64,000 nucleotides of DNA from NCBI GenBank assembly GCA_001661515.1, contig LUVW01000012.1, forward strand, positions 291,497 to 355,496, read 5' to 3'. The notes below the pieces were generated by a model. It was not told the DNA's origin and made no database searches. It was given only the letters and a program-made list of their open reading frames with translations. A program made the position numbers and the translations under genes. Positions 12,401 through 22,985 of the stretch are shown here, one piece after another. How positions within the stretch are numbered: position 1 is the first letter of the stretch; each line of letters begins with the position of its first letter. The stretch comes from Capniomyces stellatus (Eukaryota; Kickxellomycota; Harpellomycetes; Harpellales; Legeriomycetaceae).

Positions 12401-13282
12401 TATGTTGGGAAACCCAGAGGCGCTTTCAATGGCAATAACAGAGATTATTCTTACTTTTATAAACAACAGGGTAACGATGTTTATTATGACCGTGGAAGAG
12501 GAAACAAGAGATTTGATGAATCTGGAAACGATAATTTCAACAACAATAACAATAACAACAGCTATAACAACAACAATAGTTCGCGTGGTGGTGGTGGTGG
12601 ATATAGGAATGCCAGGCCTCGACCCAACAACTACAACGCCAACGCCAACTACAACAATAACGATATTAATCACAGTAATAACAACTACAACAGCAACAGC
12701 GGTGGAGGTGGTAATTATAGAGCTGAATATCGCCCTAAACCAAGGCCCAGCTACAACAGTCAATCAGGTGACTATGCAGGCTCTTTTCCCGACAATTCTC
12801 AAAACTTCAATAACAACAATGGCTTTAACAGAGGTGGGTCCAACTTCAACAACAGCTATAGCAATAACAACAATAGTGGTAGTGGTGGAATGAGTAGCCG
12901 TCCTCCGTATAGACCAAGAACTTCATTTAGAGGCAATTTCAACCCTGATTCTCGAAGCAACAACAGTTTTGATTACACCAACCAGAATCAGAATCAGAAC
13001 CAGAACCAGAACCAATACCCGAACCAATATCAAAACCAAAACCAAAATAGGCAGTTCAACAACTACAGCAATAACAATAGTTACCAGCAAAGTAACTCCA
13101 GTTTTGATAACCAGAACCAGTACATGAATAACAACCAGGGTTATAACAACAATTATAATGACGGTCAGGGTTTTAACCGTGGAGGTGGTGGATTCGGTGG
13201 CGGAAGAGGTGGAAGCAGAGGGGGTAGGGGTGGTAGAGGAGGAGGAGGTGGTAGTCAGAGACCATACAATAATCGGTATTGA
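9461..13282 (+). CDS. RAT1: 5'-3' exoribonuclease 2 (Rat1/XRN2)
   Basis: A single 1273-residue frame without introns. The N-terminus MGVPAFYRWLVKRYPK and the acidic active-site blocks LYLDMNGIVHPCCHP, MALDGVAPRAKMNQQRSRR, SDSNVPGEGEHK, YGLDADLIMLAL and FFVGNDFLPHLPS are the XRN catalytic motifs in order. A CCHC zinc knuckle (CRQCGENGHYARDC, about 277-290) marks the nuclear Rat1/XRN2 branch rather than cytoplasmic Xrn1. The enzyme degrades 5'-monophosphate RNA, drives torpedo termination of Pol II and trims rRNA. The second conserved block begins near VRFWEEGYKDRYYESKF. Unusual parts: a charged Glu/Lys insertion at about 490-670, and a C-terminal 300 residues rich in Asn, Gly, Tyr and Gln ending in an RGG/RG cluster. 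Such tails often mediate RNA binding or condensation; that is inference here. Confidence 0.96.
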   Translation: MGVPAFYRWLVKRYPKVQTRVVEEEPTVINGISIPVDASKPNPNGFETDNLYLDMNGIVHPCCHPQDKPAPKTEEEMMLAVFECLDRVFNMMRPRKLVYMALDGVAPRAKMNQQRSRRFRAAQEAKLKAEEEFGIAQDFRAMTGQAEEGGEDNENEGGKAKEGGAWDSNVITPGTPFMDMLASSLRYYVAEKLNTDPSWTGVKVIISDSNVPGEGEHKLMEYIRMQRSHQSYDPNTVHVLYGLDADLIMLALATHEPHFKILREDVNFQTNGGGSGCRQCGENGHYARDCTATPSEIVELKKIRKSGKQPFVLCNIDVLREYLAIQLLPTNKHQEPWLNTATGGSVGGGGGGGDVQVVQTEEGNAVVQAEGNGDSVQGDGKNEEEKDVEHGKVCLERAIDDWVFLCFFVGNDFLPHLPSLEIKEGALDKLVNMWKRNLSVMKGYLTNNGVVNLSRVQMIMDELSNLEYNTFVKRKQNEDQYNERKSFYQNNNTNVNNDNTNSSSNNNAATVGDQNDLNKSAAKALKESMIKTFNTNTDGDSENIDTVLTGKRKLDQLEEQEPQQQATEKTKEVKDLEMEEQIEKGETEKEEIEEIEEEEEEEEEVLLLQGSTNNKVDKPVITVTETMETDTVERQDKKKEENEQEELVEKIKEKEKEKKKELETEAQVQDEVRFWEEGYKDRYYESKFLVSAKDTEFINKVVKSYVEGLCWVLHYYYHGCVSWSWYYPYHYSPLASDFKDLGSLQIKFELSNPLQPFEQLMSVLPAASRKGIPKPFAQLMVDEKSPILDFYPETFKIDLNGKKFAWQGVAILPFIDEKRLLAALMPVYPKLTEAERLRNANGYQLVCVSAGNALYESLCELYSNTNNSESVDLDPKLSGQMNGRVCRDVNFIPHTSFQSPLVDFGKPDISEDKSIVAKFELVPTPQPISDLLLNPPQQTELGSSGSNNANSCKLLPGVVLPSPKLNRADAEFVLSGGRSGYVGKPRGAFNGNNRDYSYFYKQQGNDVYYDRGRGNKRFDESGNDNFNNNNNNNSYNNNNSSRGGGGGYRNARPRPNNYNANANYNNNDINHSNNNYNSNSGGGGNYRAEYRPKPRPSYNSQSGDYAGSFPDNSQNFNNNNGFNRGGSNFNNSYSNNNNSGSGGMSSRPPYRPRTSFRGNFNPDSRSNNSFDYTNQNQNQNQNQNQYPNQYQNQNQNRQFNNYSNNNSYQQSNSSFDNQNQYMNNNQGYNNNYNDGQGFNRGGGGFGGGRGGSRGGRGGRGGGGGSQRPYNNRY

Positions 13283-13652
13283 TTCTATATTTCCAATATA
13301 TTTAAAGTGACACTATTATTATCATTTACATTACTTTTTCTTTCATTTTTATTTTCATTTTCATTTCTTGCTTAAAGTTATATTATCAGTTTTTTCCTTT
13401 GTTATTTAATAAAGTCTTGATATAATATGGATAATCAATTGTTGTTGATCATATGGATTAAATTGAAGTAAAACAAGTAAATAAAAAATTGATCATAAAT
13501 ACATAAAATCAAAACAAGAACCGAGTACTGTTTTTTCTTTCTTGCAGCTCAAATTACTCCGACACTCATAACAACATCAACTACAGTGGCAATAATAATA
13601 AAAATAAACACAAATAGGATAAATTAAAAGTAAAAGTAAAAATAAAATAGAC
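13283..13652. other. Intergenic spacer RAT1 / PTPA
   Basis: AT-rich 3' region of RAT1 and PTPA leader. A short AATAAA-like sequence lies downstream of RAT1. No gene seen. Confidence 0.55.
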
Positions 13653-15016
13653 ATGACAGAAACACCAAAGAAATGTATTAACACTGGGAAGGATATGGAA
13701 AGCTGGGACAATTCCATAGCTAAAGCAGAGTTGCTGGGGTTTATATCGTACCTTAATGAAACTATAAAATCCGTAAAAACCACAAGTATTTCTCAAGCAA
13801 CAGAGGTAAATACTAGCAAAATTGCCATAAATCCCTTACAAAAATATCTACAAGACAAGACAAGACAAGACAAGACAAGACAAGACAGGAGTTTTTGTTT
13901 TGGCAATAACATTGAAAAAATAAGGAAAAGTAGAAGATAGAGAAAAAGAAAAAAAAATTGGATTATGAATGGAGCAACAAGGTATTGACGATGTATTTAT
14001 ACGTTCTTGTGAATGTGTGCGGTTGTGTGATAGAATGTACAGTATGTTTTAGATTTATTGGATGAATTTGATTCTTGGATTGGTTTTTACCCGCCAGAGG
14101 CTTCAGTTTCACAAAGATATGGCAACAAGTCGTTTAGGTTGTGGTTTGAAAAGTTGGGAACGGTAAGTTTCAGTATGCTTGTATGGATTTTTTTTTTTTG
14201 GAATGCGAGACACACGTATGCGTTATTATTATCCCTACCTAAAAGGGATAGAAAGAAGAAGAAAAAAAAAAATGAAAAAGTGAAAAGTAAATAACTGGTA
14301 TGGCGTATTGATAATTGTATGTTTATTAGCAAGTTACCAGAATTAACACCAGAATAATAGAAAAGGCCCAAGAAACGACGAAAGCACAGGAAACACGGAT
14401 AGGAGACAAAGGAGTTGAGGAAAGTTTGAAAAGTGCAGAAACAATAGGCATACTAAACTTTTACCTCAACTTTTCATTTGGAAACAACACGCGGATAGAT
14501 TACGGGTCAGGCCACGAGTTGAACTTTATAATATGGCTGCTACTACTCTCAAAGCTCGATTTTTTCGACAAATCCGACTCTCAACAGCTAGTCCTTTTGG
14601 TTTTCAACAAGTACCTTACCTTGTCAAGAAACTTGATCAAAGAGTACAGGCTTGAACCTGCCGGCAGCCACGGAGTTTGGGGCCTTGATGACTACCACTT
14701 TCTTGTATATTACTTTGGCAGCTCCCAGTTCATAAACTCCAACATCCAACCCGCCAACTCTATCATCCCCAATTTCATCTCTTTAAACTCACATCACTAC
14801 ATTTACCTACAAGCCATCGCTTTCATCCAAGAATCTAAAAACGGCCCCTTTTTCGAACACTCCCAACGACTATACGACATCTCTGGTGTTCCTACTTGGA
14901 CGAAAATTAACTCCGGCCTATTCAAAATGTACATAAACGAAGTCCTGCTCAAGTTCCCTGTTGTCCAACACCTCGTCTTTGGAAGTCTGTTTGACTTTTG
15001 CCCCGTATCACTCTAA
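13653..15016 (+). CDS. PTPA: PP2A phosphatase activator, PTPA family (Rrd-type peptidyl-prolyl isomerase)
   Basis: Three exons, 13653-13805, 14043-14162 and 14330-15016, give 319 residues. All junctions are phase 0 with GTAAAT/GTAAGT donors and AG acceptors. Spliced motifs follow the family: DLLDEFDSWIGFYPP then RYGNKSFRLWFEKLG (exon 2), and YGSGHELNFIIWLL, YRLEPAGSHGVWGLDDYHFL and LFKMYINEVLLKFPVVQHLV (exon 3). PTPA/Rrd proteins bind the PP2A catalytic subunit, help load active-site metals, and show prolyl isomerase activity. The second exon begins at the AG at 14041-14042, giving YVLDLLDEF; the nearer AG at 14051-14052 is out of frame. Length is normal for the shorter (Rrd1/Rrd2-like) members. 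I cannot say which Rrd paralogue it is. Confidence 0.93.
13850..13887 (+). repeat. ACAAG pentamer array in PTPA intron 1
   Basis: About seven perfect tandem copies of ACAAG lie inside the first intron. They read through in one frame but fall after a good GTAAAT donor. Confidence 0.8.
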
Positions 15017-15534
15017 CTTATTACACAACTCTTTTTGTTTTTTGAATTAACTTTACTTTACTCGCTAGCATGGCTTATTGTGCTAGCGCTATTTTCATTT
15101 TATTTTTTTAGTTTTATTTTTTGTTTTGCTTTCAGATCCGCTGTGTTAAAAAATGTAGATTTAATTTGTACTAGAATGTATCCGGTGGTGGGTGTTATTA
15201 TGGGGTTTCGTTGTATTAAAAAATCGACTTTTAATAAGATTTAATAAAGAAAATAAATTGGAAATTAAAAAAAAGCAAAGTAAACAGCTGAATAAACAAA
15301 TGTAAATAGTATAGAATATACTGGGTATGTTTAACCCTATGATACTATATGGTATGGTAAGCAGGCCTCATTCTTAGGTATGAACAAACAAAATAAAAAA
15401 AAGAACAATATGAGGAAAGAGGAATGGGGAAGTTGGTAGGTGGTAGGTCTGGTGGAAATACCAGGATTTAATTGTTGTTATTGTTATTACTGTTGTTATT
15501 GTTATTACTTTATATATATCTATACTTGTTAAAT
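15017..15534. other. Intergenic spacer, convergent PTPA / TUB2
   Basis: AT-rich 3' ends of two convergent genes. A short TTATTG-type repeat lies near 15470-15510. No gene seen. Confidence 0.55.
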
Positions 15535-17328
15535 TTATTCCTCAAGCTCCATGGTTTGGTCGTTTTGTACGTCGTCATCGTAGTACTCGATATCGTCGTC
15601 GGACGAAGCTTGTTGGTACTGCAAGTACTCGTTGATCAAGTCGTTCAAATTGGACTCAGCCTCGGTGAACTCCATTGGGTCCATTCCTTCTTCAGTGTAC
15701 CAATGCAGAAACGCTCTTCTTCTGAATAGTTGGCCAAACTGGTCCAAAAACCTGGTGAAGAGACCCTGGATCGCGGTATTGTTTCCGGTAAATGTTCCGC
15801 TGACGTCCATTCCCAGAGGAGGAATGTCGCACACGGCGATTTGGGTTGAGTTAGGAATCCAACCTATAAAGTTGCTGCTGTGCTTGTTCTGGTATCCTCT
15901 AACAGTTTCCTCAGCCTCACCAACCGAAATGTTTCCTCTCATTATCGCAGATGCTGTCAAGTACCTGCCGTGTCTTGGATCAGCAGCAACCATCATGTTG
16001 TTGGACTCAAACATCTGTGTGCACAAGTCGTACGTTGTCACTCTTTTAAACGCCTCCATCGAGTTTGATGTTAGTGGCGCAAATCCGGTCATAAAGAAGT
16101 GAAGTCTTGGGAATGGCACCAGGTTGACAGCCAGTTTTCTCAGGTCCGAGTTCAGCTGTCCTGGGAATCTCAGCGATGTTGTGATTCCAGACATGACTCG
16201 CGAAATCAAAAAGTTCAGGTCCGAGTACACTGGAGCCTGTATCTTCATGGTCCTCATGCATATGTCATACAATGCTTCGTTATCAAACGAAAACGTCAAG
16301 TCTGCGTTTTCAACCAAGTAGTGCATCGACAGCACCGAGTTGTATGGCTCAACCACTGTATCCGACACCTTTGGCGATGGCAAAACGCTAAAAGTTGCCA
16401 TCATTCTGTCTGGGTACTCTTCTCTAACCTTTTGGATCAACAACGATCCAAATCCTGACCCTGTTCCTCCTCCCAATGAATGTGTTATTTGGAATCCCGA
16501 TAAACAGTCCGTCTGCTCAACCTCTTTACGCACAATATCCATAGTCTGATCTATTAGCTCTGCTCCCTCTGTATAGTATCCCTTTGCCCAGTTGTTTCCT
16601 GCTCCCCCCATCCCATTAACAAAGTTGTCAGGACGGAATATTCCTCCAAACTCGCTTTGTTTTACCTTGCTCAACACTCCAGGCTCCAAATCCACCATAA
16701 CCGACCTGTTTAGCCATAATTATCATTCCTTGAAATTGTTTATTTATTCCTTGACATTGTTTATTTATTCCTTGTCATTATTCCTTTTATTATTTTTATT
16801 ATTTTTACCTTGGCACATATCTCTTTTCACTTGTTTCACTAAAGTAAACATTTGCCTTCTCGATCTGTGCTTGTTTGTCTCCTATGAACTGTCCTTGTGT
16901 AGAAATCGCGTGTTCTCCGCAGAGAATCTCCCAAAATGTTTGTCCAACCTATTCAATACAGTGTTAATCAAGTTTACACGCTGCCATAACCTGTCTCACA
17001 CCACATCTCCTCTATCCAGCCCTGTTGCTATTATCGCACACCCGTATCTACTCTTGTTTCCACTTACTTGATTTCCGCATTGACCTATTTCGTATTTATA
17101 TATATTATTTAACATCAACAGTCAGTTCCAACTCTTTTATTTACATGTACACACGCACACACACATATTTTGCTTGAAACGGGTGTGATTGGCTGCTATG
17201 CTAACCCAGTGTGTATTTATAAGCACTCGGATAATGAAAATATTTTCATCTCTAGTGTTTGCAACCAACTTATTTTATTTTAACCTGATCAGCATCTTAC
17301 CTAGCTGTAAATTAAGTATTTCTCTCAT
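15535..17328 (-). CDS. TUB2: Beta-tubulin
   Basis: Four exons on the minus strand: 17328-17301, 17084-17068, 16948-16809 and 16705-15535, giving 451 residues. Exon 1 is 28 nt (MREILNLQL plus one base) and exon 2 only 17 nt (completing G, then QCGNQ). Exon 3 runs [15 protein letters not shown] to RYVPR, and exon 4 starts SVMVDLEPG. Beta-tubulin pairs with alpha-tubulin and hydrolyses GTP to build microtubules. The signature SLGGGTGSG, the MREI N-terminal autoregulation peptide, [18 protein letters not shown] and an acidic Asp/Glu tail are all present. The chain aligns without gaps to standard beta-tubulin through residue 200. Several usually fixed positions differ: residues 5-7 read LNL instead of VHI, and residue 198 is Leu in DLTF where Glu is usual. 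It could be a divergent isotype. Confidence 0.95.
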
Positions 17329-19337
17329 TTTTTTTAGACTTGTGTTGGTTGTTGTTTATCTTGTGTCGTTCTATTAGGATGCTGAAGATGTCTTGTTTCT
17401 TCTTTTGCTATTATTGAATTTTTCTGAGTTTTCCGATAATTGCTTCTACAATTTTTTTATATATAATAATGCTTATTGTTTGTTTATTTTATCACAGGAA
17501 GAGATAAAAAACAACTAGCAAAATACGTCGCAAAAACTAAACATTTAACTGACAAATAAATCAAGTGTAAAAAAAAATAGTGTGTTTTTTTATATATACA
17601 ATCGTTTCTGGCTTAATTATTCTTTCCTGCTCTTATATTTCGGCTTTAAGCGATTTATTTGCTCTAGGCTTCTTTCTACTAACATCTATTCTATTCGTTT
17701 TCGTCTTTTCATTAATCAATCTAAATAATGGGGATTTGTTTGTTTATTTTTCTAATTGCTGACTTTTCAAAAGTAAGTTTAGCGTCCAAATTTATAATTC
17801 CGCATATAAATCCCTTTTACTTGAACAATTCCATCCAACTTTAATGAGCTGGAATTTAGTTAAATCATCGTCCTTTTTTCATTTATCAACCTCTTTTTTT
17901 ATTTATAAATATCCTTTTTTTTCGTATTGAATAGCAGCTCCTTATACTGAACGATAAGCTATTTTGCTAGCCTTTTAATCACATTATTTGTAGTATCGTT
18001 TCAAGCCCAAAATCTAAATTTAATATTAAAGTGCCACTTTGTCTTGGTTAGCTGATTTGGTCCCAATCCCCTAAATGCTTGATTTTGCTTTGTTCCGTTC
18101 AAACAATCCACCAAGGCAAAGATTTGGTATCGGTTTATCTGAACATCCCTAAATCAGCACAGTTTTCGTAGGGGCTATTTAGTGTATTTACGTATTGCTT
18201 AGAATTTGTATCACATTACCTTATTGTTTAATCTAGAAAACACCACCAAGCTAATGTCAACCCATTATACAAACCCTATCTCTAACAAGACGAAGCTAAA
18301 GTGAAGCCCAAATACCTCTCCTCTCTCCATTGACTTTATAAAATGTGAAAGGCCATTGCTTCGGTGCGGCGGAATAAGCCCACTTTACTAGACTCTGGCT
18401 GCTCGAGTTTATTTTCTGTTTCAGAGTGGAGAGTGTTGGGCTAATTAACGCACTTTCCCCCAAAGCAAAACCTTCTCTGGATTTCTAGAAAACTCGTAAC
18501 ATTCACAAATTTGAACTTTGCAGAGAAAAGCAAAAAATTTATAGTGTGCGATTCTGAATCAAAAGAATTGCATAAATATAATTGTATATACGTCTAGCCT
18601 AGTCACACACACTCTAACACGGGATTGTCGGTATCCTGTGTTGTATACACCTTTATTGCTAAACTAAACCAGAGATAATCATATTTTTATCTCAAATATT
18701 TTCTTCACGAGAGACTTTGATATTGTAATAATAATAATATTAATAATTTATTGCTATAATGATTTGGCCAGCCAAAGCTTCTGAATAGCTCTGATAAAAA
18801 CCACGAGGGGAGAATACTCTTTGTTACCTAGTTGTTTAACTTCCTTACTTCATGCTACTTTTGGTCGTGCTATATATACAACAGATTTGCCATATAAAAT
18901 AGCATATGACCTGTATGTTGGTACATATTCGAATTAAAATAAGGTACCAACTGCATAGAGATCAAAAGAGTGGGGTTTTTTTATACAACTTGGCTGTAGA
19001 TTTTTTTATACGGCACTTTGATTTCGAGTTTAATTAATTTAGTTTCTATTTGATCATTCTACTTGGTTAAGCTTTGATTTGATTTTTAAAGGGAAAAATT
19101 CGGGATTCGGACTGTGAGGAATTTTGATTAATGGCGATTAATAACGGTACCTCTCTTTATATAACAATAATATGTTCAACAGTAAACAACTATAAAAATA
19201 ACACGGATATAGCAAACAGCCAATATCATATATAAGACTGAACAGAACCAGATTAACTATCACTGTTATACTAAAATATAGTGTTAAATAAAGTCCCAAG
19301 TGGACAAAGCGAACTGGCATTAGAAAAATCATAACCT
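17329..19337. other. 2-kb gene-poor region
   Basis: Mostly AT-rich. A patch around 18280-18480 is less AT-rich than its surroundings. I could not match it to a protein, tRNA or known structured RNA by eye. Reading frames here begin at non-ATG codons and are T-rich hydrophobic artefacts. Confidence 0.45.
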
Positions 19338-19410
19338 GGGGACTTAGCTCAGCTGGGAGAGCGTGCGACTGAAGTTCGTACGGTCCCGAGTTCAATCCTC
19401 GGAGTCCCCA
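19338..19410 (+). tRNA. tRNA-Phe (anticodon GAA)
   Basis: A complete 73-nt cloverleaf without an intron. The acceptor stem GGGGACT pairs with AGTCCCC, and the D arm has GCTC...GAGC with an AGCTGGGA loop. The anticodon stem TGCGA/TCGTA encloses the loop CTGAAGT, giving anticodon GAA. The T arm is CCGAG TTCAATC CTCGG, and the discriminator base is A. It decodes UUC/UUU. A TTTT run follows five bases downstream. Confidence 0.95.
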
Positions 19411-19971
19411 TTACTTTTGGCTTTCTTTGAAAAGAAAGCGCTGGTGTTTTTGTAAAAAAAAAAAGCGATATTTTAGGAATACATTGGCGCTTAGCTTTTT
19501 TGCTAAAGAAAACATTTCGAGTAAACTCGAAAATAAACACCGCTTGGATCAAAGCTAGGCTTTTTGCACGACTAAGAAATGTCGAATTAAATTTTGTTCG
19601 TTTTTTAATTTGCCCCAATTTCAAGGGTTTAATTCGTTCAAAGAATAATTATTAAAGAAAAATTTTTTTTGTCGGTTTTAATTTGATGGTTTTTATTTAT
19701 TTTTTATTGAAAAAATGTAGGTTATTTTTTTTTTTCGTAAACTGGGGAAATCAGGTAGAATGAGTTGAAAATAGGACTTGACTTGCGTTTTGGAAAAATA
19801 ACACGAAATTTTTTTTTCTTCTTTTTTTCTTTTCAATACTTGCGCGGAATTGGGAAGTTTAAATACTGATTTAGCCTTTTTGTTTATTGAATCTTTGTGA
19901 GAGTTTGAAAGAACAAACACAAGAAATAAAGGCAGTATCCAAGAATAAAAGGGATATAAAAAAAAACGAAA
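19411..19971. other. Intergenic spacer tRNA-Phe / TRM4
   Basis: AT-rich with A and T homopolymers. It holds a small imperfect GCGCTT/AAGCGC-type palindromic patch around 19430-19510. No gene seen. Confidence 0.5.
19415..19418 (+). terminator. Pol III T-run terminator of tRNA-Phe
   Basis: TTTT a few bases after the tRNA 3' end is the usual minimal RNA polymerase III stop signal. Confidence 0.55.
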
Positions 19972-22348
19972 ATGGCCAAGAAGGGAAAGAAGAATGTCTG
20001 GAAAAAGGGTGTTAAAAGAACATGGGAGGATTCGCCAAAAAATGTAAGACAAGATGTTAGATCACAGGACGTTATCGATTCAAATGCAGACTTTGAGCGA
20101 TATTACAAGGCCCAAGGTATTGTTCCTGAGGCTGAGTGGGATGAATTGTTAAAGTACTTGAGAAGAAGTCTTCCAACATCTTTCAGAATTACTGGAACAA
20201 GAAGCCAAGCGGAGGATCTTACTATGCAAATCAAGAGAGATTTTATTCCATTTATTGAGTCGGTAGAAATTGATGGAGAAAAAGTGAATCCACCACAGCC
20301 AATCAAGTGGTATCCAAATGGGCTTGGATGGAGTTTTGATATGCCAAAGGTGGCGTTGAAAAAGTCAGAGACATTGAATAAATTCCACAAGTTTTTGGTA
20401 ACAGAGTCTGAAATCGGAAATGTCAGCAGACAGGAGGCAGTGAGCATGATTCCGCCACTGTTGCTGGATGTGAAGCCAAACCACTCGGTTTTGGACATGT
20501 GTGCAGCACCAGGTTCGAAAACAGCACAGATTCTTGAGCTTTTGCATGCAGATGATAAGGAGGGAGAGATACCTGATGGCATTGTCGTTGCCAACGACTC
20601 AAATTACCGCAGAGCGTGTATGCTGGTTCATCAAACAAACAGGCTCCACAGCCCATGTCTGATTGTTACCAACCACAATGGAGAAAGGTTCCCAAATGTC
20701 TACATTGAGCCCGAGAACAAAGAGTTGAAGCAGGAAAAGTCAGCAGCTCAAACATTCAATTTTGATAGGATTCTTGCAGATGTCCCATGCAGCGGTGATG
20801 GCACGCTGAGAAAGAACCCAGCTATTTGGGGGTCATGGAAGTTCAAGGAGGCCAACAACCTGCACAAAATTCAAGAAAAGATTCTGATGAGGGCTGTCCA
20901 CTTGGTTAAGATTGGCGGTCGTATTGTCTACTCTACTTGTTCGCTTAACCCAGTTGAGAATGAGGCCGTTGTGGCCAGCGTTTTGAACCATTTCAAGGGA
21001 TCGCTTGAGCTTGTGGATGTTTCGCATGAGCTGCCAGAACTTATCCGTAGACCTGGACTCGACGACTGGAAGGTGTTTGATTGGGATGGTAATATGGTTG
21101 AAAAGAATGTCAAGAAAGAGGACGGAACTGAGGTGCCTAACCAGGACATCAAAGTGTACTCTTCACTGTTCCCACCAGCCAATGCCAAGAATTTGAACCT
21201 GAACAAATGGTAAGCAGAGAAGATGCTTGACGGGACATTAATTAGCATATTTGTCAATTTATTTTTTGTTTTTATGCTTGTGACTTTACTTGAATTGACA
21301 ATTGGGTTTACATGTGTATGTTTTTAGTTTGAGAATTCTGCCACATTTACAGAATACCGGTGGGTTCTTTGTTGCGGTATTGCAAAAGACCAAATTCATT
21401 GATTCAGCAAAGAACAAAATGGAAAGAAGACGCGAGGCTCGTAGATTGGCTTTTGGAGCTAATGGCGCAGAAGCCGAGAAGCCAGAAGACACAAAAGAGG
21501 AGGGTGGTGACGAGGCTGCTAAATCAGAGCTCTTGGAGGATTCCTATGACTCTGAGTCGGATCAAGAGCCTTTGCCTACTGGCAAACCCGACAGCGTTCC
21601 TTTGAAAGACACGGCTTACAGTGCCGAGAACCCAAGAATCGACCCTTCGCTTGACGAAAATCCGTTCTACTTTTTGGATCCAAATGACGGAATTCTCAAA
21701 AAAATAATTGAGTTCTACAGCCTATCAGCCAAGCTCACAGAGGGTGGTTTTTTGGCAAGAGCCGATAACGACACGCACAGAACAGTGTACTTTGTTTCAA
21801 ACGAGGTCAGAAACCTGCTAAACAACGCCAAAAAGAGACTTCGCGTCGTCAACACTGGCGTAAAGGTGTTTGCAAAGCCAGCTGCAAAGAACCCAGGCTG
21901 CGACTTCCGTTTGGTTTCTGAAGGTGTTCCGCTTCTGCTTCCATTTATCGATAGAAACTTTGTTGTGGATATGGGCTTTAATGACTTCAAGACTTTTTTG
22001 CTCCTCAAGAACCCAAGGTTTGACCAGTTGTCTCCTGATCTAGCCGCTGTCCTAAAGAAAACTGTTCCTCAAATCAGTTTGATTGTAAGGTTTATTCCAT
22101 CTGCAAGCGCTGTGAACCCAGACGTGTCTCAAGACATTTTGGTCAAGTCATCAATTGTCTTGCCTGTTTGGCGTGGTGCTGACTCCATTAGTATACATAT
22201 CGATAAGAACGAGCTGCGATCCATTATCATCCGTGTCTTGGGTGTACATGCTGATATTGGCAAGTCTGGCGAATCTATGCAAAATAACCTACGAACATCT
22301 AAAAAAGCTTTAGAGTCATCAGCCGAAGACAATAAGCCTGAAGAATAG
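19972..22348 (+). CDS. TRM4: tRNA (cytosine-5) methyltransferase Trm4/NSUN2
   Basis: Two exons, 19972-21209 and 21328-22348, give 752 residues. The intron (GTAAGC...TTTTAG, 118 bp) splits a Cys codon TG|T, giving NLNKCLRILPHLQNTGGFF, the conserved Trm4 segment. Without splicing the frame would stop three codons early. Trm4 methylates C5 of cytosines in tRNAs (positions 34, 40, 48, 49) using SAM. The SAM-binding motif is DMCAAPGSKTAQ. The two Nol1/Nop2/Sun cysteines are C273 in DVPCSGDGTLRK and C323 in YSTCSLNPVENEAV; the second is the nucleophile by family knowledge. A lysine-rich N-terminus (KKGKKNVWKKGVKR) suits nuclear localisation. The C-terminal exon carries an acidic linker and the RNA-binding C-terminal domain of the family. 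It lies 561 bp downstream of a tRNA gene; I read nothing into that. Confidence 0.95.
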
Positions 22349-22985
22349 ATCGCCTCTGTTTTTTTTCTTCTTTTTTTTTTTTTACTTTCCTTCTTTCTTA
22401 TCCACGTCTTTACACTTTTCCCGCTCAGATTGGGTTTGTTTTGTTTGGTTTTATTCATTTTCCTTCTATATATCGAATCAATATGGCTTTCAACCAATAC
22501 TATACTGTTTATTGTAAAAGCGCTGTTGCTTTACTGTCTCTCCCTTCCTCTCTCACTTTCAAAAAATGATCCTGTTATCTATCATTTCTTGTTTTTTTTT
22601 AAATATTATTTTGATTATCACATGGATTTCCACAATTAATATTAATCAAAATTGGATTGCTATTGACGAGTGAAATAGACTGGATTTTGAATAATAAAAA
22701 AATGCTGGAGTCCATTTGCTTTCACTACTCCATAATTTTGATAAACAACGAGGGTTTATTTTTGTTGGCATTAATCAGCTTATTTACATTGATTAGTCGA
22801 GTTTTTAAATCCGTTTTTTTTATATCTATATTAACGCATATTCATTTTAAACATCAGCTACACCGCTTTTAATTCGATTTAGCTTACTTTTCATTATTAC
22901 CGACACTTTAATATATATATTCTCTCGTTTTCCACTTTGAATACAGTTAAAGGGTTTATTTAGTAGATAAATACACACTAATAAT
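22349..22985. other. Intergenic spacer TRM4 / ERG7
   Basis: T-rich downstream region of TRM4 followed by the ERG7 promoter region. No gene seen. Confidence 0.55.

Noticed and set aside
11058..12893. Several frames antisense to or shifted from RAT1
   Set aside because: Low-complexity shadows of the charged and Asn-rich RAT1 regions.
13806..13940. Read-through of PTPA exon 1 as a 95-residue protein
   Set aside because: It runs into a pentamer repeat after a good donor site. The spliced form matches the PTPA family.
19349..19624. 91-codon frame on the minus strand containing RIELGT
   Set aside because: Antisense translation of the tRNA-Phe gene, a well-known false-gene pattern.
21302..22348. 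Separate gene downstream of TRM4
   Set aside because: It continues the Trm4 family sequence, and a GTAAGC...TTTTAG intron joins it to the first exon.
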